Assembly: GCA_019243195.1 (NCBI GenBank)
Contig: JAFAUQ010000220.1
Location: forward strand, 1-35,395
Origin: Hyphomicrobiales bacterium
GTDB lineage: Bacteria; Pseudomonadota; Alphaproteobacteria; Rhizobiales; Xanthobacteraceae
Length of the DNA stretch: 35,395 nucleotides
Direction: 5' to 3'
Part shown: positions 1 through 9,279 of the stretch, in pieces
Layout of the letters: every line of letters starts with the position of its first letter
Numbering within the stretch: the first letter of the stretch is position 1
Notes under the pieces: model-generated
What the model saw: the letters and a program-made list of their open reading frames with translations, nothing else
Database searches by the model: none
Told to the model about the DNA's origin: nothing
Position numbers and translations under genes: made by a program

Positions 1-8
1 GAAAGTCT

Positions 9-93
9 TGGTGCGGTCGAGAGGACTCGAACCTCCACGGGTTGCCCCGCTAGCACCTCAAGCTAGTGCGTCTACCAATTCCGCCACGACCGC
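9..93 (-). tRNA. tRNA-Leu (anticodon GAG), CCA encoded
   Basis: Reverse complement gcggtcgtggcggaattggtagacgcactagcttgaggtgctagcggggcaacccgtggaggttcgagtcctctcgaccgcacca. 7-bp acceptor stem GCGGTCG/CGACCGC, anticodon arm CTAGC-TTGAGGT-GCTAG, long class II variable arm, GGTTCGAGTCC T-arm, encoded CCA. Confidence 0.96.
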
Positions 94-210
94 ATGGGGA
101 CTTGATGCGCCGGCCGGCGGCACGGCGCGAAACGGCGCTCGATGTAACAAATCGACCGTACCGGGACAAGGGCGCCAGCCTACGGCACCCAGGCGTCAGC
201 GGTAGCTTGC

Positions 211-453
211 TCAGCGCTTGTCCAGCGCCCGCGGCAGCATTTCCGTGACTTCGACGGCGATGCGGTTGCCGTTGACGACCACGTTGCCTTTGGCAATGGG
301 CAGGTTGCCGGCGAGGATCGCGACCTCGTCGTCCTCGGACGCATCAAGCTCGATGATTGCGCCCCGGCCGAGGCGCAGCGCCTGATGGATCGGCATGGTC
401 GTGCTGCCGAGCACCACGGCGACGTCGAGGGAGATTTTGTCCAATGTCGACAC
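211..453 (-). CDS. fliN: FliN/SpoA-domain flagellar motor switch-like protein (80 aa)
   Basis: [73 protein letters not shown] matches the SpoA/FliN C-terminal pattern. Confidence 0.85.
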   Translation of the reverse strand: MSTLDKISLDVAVVLGSTTMPIHQALRLGRGAIIELDASEDDEVAILAGNLPIAKGNVVVNGNRIAVEVTEMLPRALDKR

Positions 454-510
454 GGGATCGGCCTCCGCGGCAGCTGTAACGGGTGGAGGTCACCATGGGA
501 TGGTTACGAG

Positions 511-1239
511 GTGGTTAACGTCCGCGACCAATTGACGTTCGGTCTCCTGGCCGCGCCCGGCGCCCCGCCGGTCGAGTGGCGGGTGAGCGACGCGATCGTC
601 GCCTACGACCGCGCGGTATCGGAAATGGATGCGCGTGCAGAAGCCATTTCGCGCGGCTCGGCGGGCGAACTCGCTTGGCTCATCGAGCACCCGCCGCTCT
701 ATACCGCCGGCACCAGCGCCAAACCGCGGGACCTGATCGAGGCGCGATTCCCGGTGCACCGCAGCGGACGCGGCGGGCAATTTACCTACCATGGGCCCGG
801 GCAGCGGGTCGTCTACGTGATGCTCGACCTCAAGTGGCGCAAGCCCGATATCCGCTGCTACGTCGCAAGCCTCGAGGAATGGTTGATCCGCACCCTGGGC
901 CGCTTTCAGGTGCGCGGCGAACGGCGCGAGGACCGGATCGGCGTGTGGGTGCGCCGGCCGGAACGCGGCGCCGGACGCGAAGACAAGATCGCCGCGATCG
1001 GCGTGCGGGTGCGCCGATTCGTGACGCTGCACGGCATCAGCCTCAATGTCGACCCGGAGCTCAGCCATTTCGCCGGCATCGTGCCGTGCGGCGTGAGCGA
1101 ACCGCGCTACGGCGTCACGAGTCTGGTCGACCTCGGCGTTCCGGTGAGCATGCCGGAAGTCGATATGGCATTGCGCGCGGAGTTCGAAGCAGTGTTCGGG
1201 AAGACGGAGGACGGAGGACGGACGACGGAGGACGGATAA
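511..1239 (+). CDS. lipB: Octanoyl-[ACP]:protein N-octanoyltransferase (lipoate biosynthesis)
   Basis: [66 protein letters not shown] and [17 protein letters not shown] are LipB motifs. The track ORF begins at 385, but homology starts near GTG 511. Confidence 0.93.
   Translation: MVNVRDQLTFGLLAAPGAPPVEWRVSDAIVAYDRAVSEMDARAEAISRGSAGELAWLIEHPPLYTAGTSAKPRDLIEARFPVHRSGRGGQFTYHGPGQRVVYVMLDLKWRKPDIRCYVASLEEWLIRTLGRFQVRGERREDRIGVWVRRPERGAGREDKIAAIGVRVRRFVTLHGISLNVDPELSHFAGIVPCGVSEPRYGVTSLVDLGVPVSMPEVDMALRAEFEAVFGKTEDGGRTTEDG
1204..1238. repeat. Imperfect 7-bp tandem repeat (ACGGAGG)5 over the lipB stop region
   Basis: ACGGAGG ACGGAGG ACGGACG ACGGAGG ACGGATA, read directly at 1204-1238. Confidence 0.8.
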
Positions 1240-1273
1240 GGAGGACACAGTTTCTGTCTGTCCTATGTCCTCC
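1240..1273. terminator. Inverted repeat between convergent lipB and acyP, possible bidirectional terminator
   Basis: GGAGGACA (1240-1247) and TGTCCTCC (1266-1273) are perfect 8-bp arms with an 18-nt loop in the convergent gap. Confidence 0.45.
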
Positions 1274-1278
1274 CGACG

Positions 1279-1581
1279 TCAGTTCTCCGTGCGCAGCACC
1301 GAGAACCGCTCGCCCGGATGACGCTGGGCCAGCAATTTGTCGCTGCCCTCGCTTTCATCGAGGGCTTCGACCCAGCCGCCACGCGGGCCGCGCCGGCACG
1401 CCTCGATAACCGCGCGGACCGCGTCCGCGGCGCCCGCGAACACCGCCTCGACCGAACCGTCGCGGCGGTTGCGCACCCAGCCGTCGATCCCGTGCATCGC
1501 CGCCGCGTCCTCGATGAACATCCGAAAACCAACGCCCTGCACCCGGCCCCGCACGCGCACGTGACGAATGACGCCGCTCAT
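1279..1581 (-). CDS. acyP: Acylphosphatase
   Basis: MSGVIRHVRVRGRVQGVGFRMFIEDAAAMHGIDGWVRNRRDGSVEAVFAG: GRVQGVGFR and GWVRNRRDGSVEAVF signature motifs. Start set at internal Met 1581. Confidence 0.93.
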   Translation of the reverse strand: MSGVIRHVRVRGRVQGVGFRMFIEDAAAMHGIDGWVRNRRDGSVEAVFAGAADAVRAVIEACRRGPRGGWVEALDESEGSDKLLAQRHPGERFSVLRTEN

Positions 1582-2030
1582 CCCATTTCTCCGGTAGCGA
1601 CGCCAAGCTTGCCGTGGAACCCGGGAATCCACCGCGCGAGTCCCGCGACATAGGCGGCCGGCAGTTTCCAATCGCGAGCCGCGGCGACGACCAGTTCCTG
1701 ATAGCCCGGTCGCGCCGCGCCGCCGCCACGCTCGGGTGCAAGGTAGATGAGTGCGGGCCGGCGCCGCGCGCCATGACGCACCGGCACGATACGGCGCAGG
1801 TAAGCGTGCTGCTCATAGGCGTGGAGCGCTGCGAGGTCGCGTGGCGTCAGCCGCCAGAGGACGCCATGCACCCGTGCGCCCGGATCGCGCACCAACGAGG
1901 CATAGCCATCGCGGGTGATAATGAAGCGCCAGCCGTCGAGGCGTGCCGACCCGAGCCCCCGCGCGCCCGGACAGCGCCGGCACATGAGCGTCCTGCTCAT
2001 GTTTGAACCAAAGGCAAAGTGCAGGGTCAT
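1578..2030 (-). CDS. Gamma-glutamylcyclotransferase (GGCT/AIG2-like) family protein
   Basis: N-terminal MTLHFAFGSNMS (YGSNM-type motif) and VHGVLWRLTPRDLAALHAYE. ATGA overlap with acyP. Confidence 0.82.
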   Translation of the reverse strand: MTLHFAFGSNMSRTLMCRRCPGARGLGSARLDGWRFIITRDGYASLVRDPGARVHGVLWRLTPRDLAALHAYEQHAYLRRIVPVRHGARRRPALIYLAPERGGGAARPGYQELVVAAARDWKLPAAYVAGLARWIPGFHGKLGVATGEMG

Positions 2031-2054
2031 GAAGAAAACCGCCCGGCATTCGCC

Positions 2055-4070
<2,016 letters not shown>

Positions 4071-4269
4071 GCAGCCTGAAGGCTCCGTGGTCTCATGGCT
4101 TTGCGGCCCGGGGAGACAATTGTCAAACGCGGCCGAGCTTGCTCCAACCCTGTGCCGCAAACGGGTGGCGGCGCTTTGCCCGGAGGGGGTCAACCTGATA
4201 CACATCCGCCCTTCCACCGGATCGGACAGGTTCATGAACGCGGTCGTCCGCGGCGCGCAGCAAAGGGGG

Positions 4270-5340
4270 ATGCCGATGATCCTGCGGGACATTGCCGCCG
4301 CGCTTTCCGCCCCGTTCGAGGGCGATGGCAGCATCGAGATCGCAGATATTGCGGATCCGGCCTATGCGTCGAACTCTGACCTCGCGCTGGCGATGACGCG
4401 TGAAAGCGTCCCCGCCCTCACGGATACCAAGGCGCGCGCCGTGATCGTCGCGCTCAAGGTCGCGGCGGCCGTCGATCGTTTCGACGCGGTAATCAAAGTC
4501 GAGCACCCGCGCCAAGCGCTCGCGGTGCTCACGCGCTTGTTCGAGCGGCCGGTCCATCGCGGCTCCGGTATTCACCCGAGCGCCGTCATTGCACCGGACG
4601 CGCAGGTCGACGACGGCGCGAGCGTCGGCCCCTTGAGCGTCATCGGCCCACGCGCGCGCGTTGGTGCCGGCACGGCGATCCTCGCCCACGTGACCATCGG
4701 CGCCGACGTGGTGATCGGGCGCGATTGCCTATTTCATCCCGGCGCGCGCGTCGGCGATCGCGTCGTGATCGGCGACCGGGTGATCCTTCAGCACAACGTC
4801 AGCCTGGGTTCCGACGGCTTCAGCTACGCGGGGCCCGCGCCGGGACAGCATACGACCGACCAAGGCACGGGCGACCTAGCGCGCATCAACTCGCTCGGCA
4901 CAGTCATCCTTGGCGACGACGTGGAAGTCGGCGCCAATTCGGCGATCGATCGGGCGACCCTCGCCGCGACCCGCATCGGCCGCAACACCAAAATCGACAA
5001 CCTCGTGCAGATCGGACACAACGTCGAGATCGGCGAGAATTGCCTCATCTGCGGCATGGTCGGTATATCGGGCAGCGTGCACATCGGGGACCGCGTCATC
5101 CTAGCCGGCGCGGTCGGCGTCGCCGACCACGTGACGATCGGCTCCGACGCGATGCTTGCGGCCGGTTCCAGGGTCTTGAGCGACGTGCCGGCGAAGGGTG
5201 AAATGTACGGCTATCCGGCGGTGCCGCGCAAACGTGCGTTCGAGCAGATCAAATACCTCGCCCGGGCGCGTGTGCTGTTTTCGGAATTCGGCGAGCTGAG
5301 AAAGCGGATCGCCGCGCTCGAGCAAACCAAACAAGGCTGA
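4270..5340 (+). CDS. lpxD: UDP-3-O-acylglucosamine N-acyltransferase (LpxD family)
   Basis: Hexapeptide left-handed beta-helix; [71 protein letters not shown]. Confidence 0.9.
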   Translation: MPMILRDIAAALSAPFEGDGSIEIADIADPAYASNSDLALAMTRESVPALTDTKARAVIVALKVAAAVDRFDAVIKVEHPRQALAVLTRLFERPVHRGSGIHPSAVIAPDAQVDDGASVGPLSVIGPRARVGAGTAILAHVTIGADVVIGRDCLFHPGARVGDRVVIGDRVILQHNVSLGSDGFSYAGPAPGQHTTDQGTGDLARINSLGTVILGDDVEVGANSAIDRATLAATRIGRNTKIDNLVQIGHNVEIGENCLICGMVGISGSVHIGDRVILAGAVGVADHVTIGSDAMLAAGSRVLSDVPAKGEMYGYPAVPRKRAFEQIKYLARARVLFSEFGELRKRIAALEQTKQG

Positions 5341-5377
5341 GCTCGAACCAGCCGGAAATCCTTGGGAAGGCGTTGCG

Positions 5378-5635
5378 ATGGTCGATGTGGCAAACGGCGT
5401 GATCGAACTCGTTGGCAGCAAGGTTCGCAACAAGCAGGGACCGCTGCAGATGTCCGACGCGCTGGAAAGCCTCGGCCTCGAGTCACTCGACGTGCTTGAA
5501 TTGACGTTCGCGATCGAAGAAAAATTCAACATCGAGATTCCCTTCAACGCCAACACCGAGTTCGATTTCAAAACGGTTGGCGAACTGGTACACGCCGTCG
5601 AGGGGCTCGTCGCCAAGAAGACGGCATCGGCGTGA
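5378..5635 (+). CDS. Acyl carrier protein
   Basis: 85 aa; SDALESLGLESLDVLELTFAIEEKFNIEIPF is the ACP helix II region. The phosphopantetheine Ser is in GLESLD. Confidence 0.88.
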   Translation: MVDVANGVIELVGSKVRNKQGPLQMSDALESLGLESLDVLELTFAIEEKFNIEIPFNANTEFDFKTVGELVHAVEGLVAKKTASA

Positions 5636-6846
5636 ACCGCGTCGTCATTACCGGACTGGGCGCGGTTTCGCCGATCGGCCAAACAGCCAAGTCCTATTGG
5701 GCGGCGCTCACAGCGGGGCAATCGGGTTTCGGCCCACCGACGATTTTCGCCGCGGAACGCCTCAACACCAAAGTCGTGGCGGAAGTGAAAGGCTTTGTTC
5801 CCGAACAGCATTTCGATTCGCGACAGATCGGACTCGTTGACCGGGTCTCTCAGTTCGCCGTGGTCGCCGCGCGCGAGGCGATCGGACAAGCCGGGCTTTC
5901 ATTCCGCGAGGGGCTCGGTGAGCGCACCGCCGCCATCGTCGGATCGGGTATCGGCGGACAGACCACCCAGGACGATGCCTTCAAGCGCATCTATGGCGAG
6001 AACGCCGCCCGCGTGCATCCGTTGATCATTCCGCGCACCATGCCGAATGCGCCGGCGAGCCAGATTTCCATGTTCTTCGGCATCAAAGGACCGACCTACG
6101 CGGTCTCGACCGCCTGCGCGTCGGCCACCCATTCGATCGGCCAGGCATTCCATCTGGTGCGCGCGGGCGCGGTCACCTGCGCGGTCACCGGCGGCGCCGA
6201 GGCGCAGCTCACGCACGGCACGGTGAAGGCGTGGGAAGCCATGCGCATCCTCGCGCCCGACACCTGCCGGCCGTTCTCGCGCGAGCGCAAGGGCATGGTG
6301 CTGGGCGAAGGCGCGGCGATCCTCGTCCTCGAATCCCTCGATCACGCCGCCGCGCGCGGCGCCCGTATTCTGGGCGAGATCGTGGGATTCGGCATGAGCG
6401 CCGACGCCGGCGATCTTACGGCGCCCGATCCGGACGGCATGGTGCGCGCCATGTCAGCGGCGCTTGCCGACGCGGCACTGGCACCGGATGCAATCGATTA
6501 TGTGAACGCGCACGGTACCGGGACGACGGCCAACGATTTGGCCGAAACGGCGGCGCTGCATAAGGCCTTTGCAGCGCACGCGGCGCGCCTCGCTGTCTCC
6601 TCGACCAAGTCGATGGTCGGTCACGCCCTCGGTGCCGCCGGCGCGCTCGAAGCCGTCGCCACCGTCATGGCGTTGCACGAGGGTGTCGTTCCGCCCACCA
6701 TGAACTATGTCGGGCCAGATTCCGCTTGCGATCTCGACTACGCGCCCAACGAAGCGCGGCCTCGTCCGCTGAACGTCGCGTTGTCGAATTCATTCGCGTT
6801 CGGCGGGCTCAATGCGGTGCTGACGTTCCGTCGCTTTGATGCATAG
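5632..6846 (+). CDS. fabF: Beta-ketoacyl-ACP synthase (KAS II/FabF family)
   Basis: VVITGLGAVSPIG, ACASATHSIGQAFHLVRAG, NAHGTGTTANDLAE, SSTKSMVGHALGAAGALEAVA, LSNSFAFGGLNAVLTF. GTG start overlaps the ACP stop (GTGA). Confidence 0.93.
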   Translation: MNRVVITGLGAVSPIGQTAKSYWAALTAGQSGFGPPTIFAAERLNTKVVAEVKGFVPEQHFDSRQIGLVDRVSQFAVVAAREAIGQAGLSFREGLGERTAAIVGSGIGGQTTQDDAFKRIYGENAARVHPLIIPRTMPNAPASQISMFFGIKGPTYAVSTACASATHSIGQAFHLVRAGAVTCAVTGGAEAQLTHGTVKAWEAMRILAPDTCRPFSRERKGMVLGEGAAILVLESLDHAAARGARILGEIVGFGMSADAGDLTAPDPDGMVRAMSAALADAALAPDAIDYVNAHGTGTTANDLAETAALHKAFAAHAARLAVSSTKSMVGHALGAAGALEAVATVMALHEGVVPPTMNYVGPDSACDLDYAPNEARPRPLNVALSNSFAFGGLNAVLTFRRFDA

Positions 6847-6884
6847 CTAAAAGTTTTCGCAATCATCCGACTGGGAGAGCCTTC

Positions 6885-7994
6885 ATGGACGTTCGGGCCG
6901 CCGTCGCCTTCGAGCCGGGCAAGCCGCTCGCGGTCACTCACGTCAACCTCGACGGCCCGCGCGCCGGCGAGGTGATGGTCGAGATCAAGGCGACGGGCAT
7001 TTGTCACACTGACGAGTTCACCCTGTCGGGCAAGGACCCGGAGGGGCTGTTTCCGGCGGTCCTCGGTCACGAGGGAGCGGGCGTGGTGGTCGAGGTCGGC
7101 CCAGGCGTGACTTCGCTCAAACAGGGCGATCACGTTATCCCGCTCTACACGCCTGAATGCCGCGAGTGCGAATACTGCCTCTCGCGCAAGACCAACCTGT
7201 GCCAGAAAATCCGGACCACCCAGGGCGCGGGCGTCATGCCCGACGGCACGTCGCGCTTCTCGGTCGACGGCCGCAAGATTCATCATTACATGGGCACTTC
7301 GACCTTCGCCAATTTCACCGTGCTGCCGGAGATCGCGGTTGCGAAAATCCGTGAGGACGCGCCGTTCGACAAAGTCTGTTACATCGGCTGCGGGGTGACG
7401 ACCGGCATCGGCGCCGTCATCAACACCGCCAAGGTCGAGGCGGGCGCGAACTGCGTCGTGTTCGGACTCGGCGGCATCGGCCTCAACGTGATCCAGGGGC
7501 TGCGCCTCGTCGGCGCCAATATGATTGTCGGCGTCGACCTCAATCCGCAGCGCAAATCCTGGGGCGAACGCTTCGGCATGACCCATTTCGTCAACCCGAA
7601 GGAAGCCGGGACCGATCTCGTCAATTATCTGGTCAATCTCACGGGCGGTGGCGCCGATTATTCGTTCGAGTGCATCGGCAATGTCGATACGATGCGCGCC
7701 GCGCTCGAATGCTGCCACAAGGGCTGGGGCGAGAGCGTGATCATCGGCGTCGCGCCGGCGGGCGCGGAAATCCGCACCCGCCCGTTTCAGCTCGTCACCG
7801 GGCGCGTGTGGCGCGGCACCGCGTTCGGCGGCGCACGCGGGCGCACCGACGTCCCCAAGATCGTCGACTGGTATATGGAAAAGAAAATCGAAATCGATCC
7901 CATGATCACCCATCAGATGCCGCTCGCCGACATCAACAAGGCATTCGATCTGATGCATGAGGGCGAATCGATCCGCTCGGTGGTGACCTTCTGA
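6885..7994 (+). CDS. frmA: Class III alcohol dehydrogenase / S-(hydroxymethyl)glutathione dehydrogenase
   Basis: MDVRAAVAFEPGKPLAV, ATGICHTDEFTLSGKDPEG, LGHEGAGVVVEVG, PLYTPECRECEYCLSRKTNLCQKIRTTQGAGVMPDGTSRFS, CGVTTGIGAVINTAKVE. Confidence 0.92.
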   Translation: MDVRAAVAFEPGKPLAVTHVNLDGPRAGEVMVEIKATGICHTDEFTLSGKDPEGLFPAVLGHEGAGVVVEVGPGVTSLKQGDHVIPLYTPECRECEYCLSRKTNLCQKIRTTQGAGVMPDGTSRFSVDGRKIHHYMGTSTFANFTVLPEIAVAKIREDAPFDKVCYIGCGVTTGIGAVINTAKVEAGANCVVFGLGGIGLNVIQGLRLVGANMIVGVDLNPQRKSWGERFGMTHFVNPKEAGTDLVNYLVNLTGGGADYSFECIGNVDTMRAALECCHKGWGESVIIGVAPAGAEIRTRPFQLVTGRVWRGTAFGGARGRTDVPKIVDWYMEKKIEIDPMITHQMPLADINKAFDLMHEGESIRSVVTF

Positions 7995-8443
7995 TGGCCG
8001 ACGCATCTCAGGCGGTCGCGCCGGAAGCGCACGAGGTCAACCCGCGCGCCCATGCCCGGTCAGCGGTCGCGGACACGCTCGGACTGACCTTCACCCATCT
8101 GTCGCGCGACCGGGTCAGCGCCGAACTGCCCGCGCGCGCAGAGCTTGCCAATCGCAAGAATATCCTTTCCGGCGGCGTGCTGATGGCGCTTGCCGACATC
8201 CTGGGCGGCACCGCGGCGAGTGCCAATTTGCCGCCGGGCGCCGGAACCACCACGATCGAAAGCAAGACCAATTTCTTTGCACCGGTCGAGCTCGGCGACA
8301 CGGTGTTTGCCGAGTGCACGCCGCTGCACCGCGGCCGCACCACGATGGTGTGGCAGACCCGCATAACCCGCCGTGACGGCAAGCTCGTCGCCATGGTGAC
8401 GCAGACGCAGCTCGTGATGGCCGTACAAACCCAACCGTCCTAA
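7994..8443 (+). CDS. PaaI-family hotdog-fold thioesterase
   Basis: RKNILSGGVLMALADILGGTAASANLPPGAGTTTIESKTNFFAPVELGDTVFAECTPLHRGRTTMVWQTRI is the PaaI/hotdog pattern. Start overlaps the adh stop by 1 nt (TGATG). Confidence 0.85.
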   Translation: MADASQAVAPEAHEVNPRAHARSAVADTLGLTFTHLSRDRVSAELPARAELANRKNILSGGVLMALADILGGTAASANLPPGAGTTTIESKTNFFAPVELGDTVFAECTPLHRGRTTMVWQTRITRRDGKLVAMVTQTQLVMAVQTQPS

Positions 8444-8768
8444 CATGATAATTCCGGCACCTGACTTGACGGCGACTTACCTCATATTAGCGCCGGTCGC
8501 CCGAGCGTCATCCTCAAAATATTCAGACGGTGAGTTATCCCCATTTCATCGCCGTTGACCACATTTTGCCGCGCGCCCATGATCTTGGGCAAAAATAAAA
8601 CTCTTCCGATTTCATGTTTAGGAATTAGCGCTTCAGATGAAAACATTACCTGCTCTCGCGCTTCAACCGGCAACGAGCTGTTCTACGATCGATTTAGTTG
8701 TCGCCACGTCAAACCGCGGCGCGTGTCGCCAATTTCGACTTCACTCGCGAGTTGGCGCAACCTTGACT

Positions 8769-8963
8769 CTATTCCTCCTTATCCTTGTCGGGGCACTTCA
8801 CCGTGGTGCTGCACTCGCACGAGGAGCAACGACCTGCGCAACTAATTGTGTCGTTTGAGTCCACGCCGATCCATGCGCTTCCCGCTGCAGCCTCCAAAGC
8901 CTCATCAGAGACTTCACCGGTCTCCTCTTTACTCTGCTCTAGTTCGAATATGTCGGTATTCAT
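8769..8963 (-). CDS. Class II lanthipeptide precursor peptide (LanA), 64 aa
   Basis: MNTDIFELEQSKEETGEVSDEALEAAAGS|AWIGVDSNDTISCAGRCSSCECSTTVKCPDKDKEE. Acidic helical leader with a double-Gly-type end (LEAAAGS) and a Cys/Ser/Thr-rich C-terminus (5 Cys, 8 Ser/Thr). AAAGGA Shine-Dalgarno-like sequence about 10 nt upstream of ATG. Divergent from lanM. Confidence 0.85.
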   Translation of the reverse strand: MNTDIFELEQSKEETGEVSDEALEAAAGSAWIGVDSNDTISCAGRCSSCECSTTVKCPDKDKEE

Positions 8964-9279
8964 TGCATTGGTCCTTTCAGCTTACTGGCGCCCCCGCATC
9001 CATAATGGTTGTAAAGTGGAGGAATGGGGCTTTATATTAGACCACTTCGTGCTTACAATGTAAAGACGTTGGACCAGAAACATGCGTAAGCAACCGGTAT
9101 CGAATCAACATCCCAGTACGCTTCCAAAAAACGACCACCGCGGCACCTTGCAACCTGGGCTTCAAAGACGATGAATATCTCGTATTTTGACACGGTCAGT
9201 CCGGGCTATCCTCATGCTGACCATCTCCGCACTCGCGTGCCCATGACAGTTGCCGACCTTGCCGCGGACAGACACAAGT

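Noticed and set aside
8482-8673. 63-aa minus-strand ORF downstream of the precursor, considered as a second lanthipeptide precursor
   Set aside because: Contains no Cys and no leader-like end; could be a gene remnant but nothing supports a family call.
8637-9063. Plus-strand small ORFs (8637-8858, 8785-9063, 8846-9040)
   Set aside because: Antisense to the lanthipeptide precursor, which has a better leader/core architecture and an SD-like sequence.
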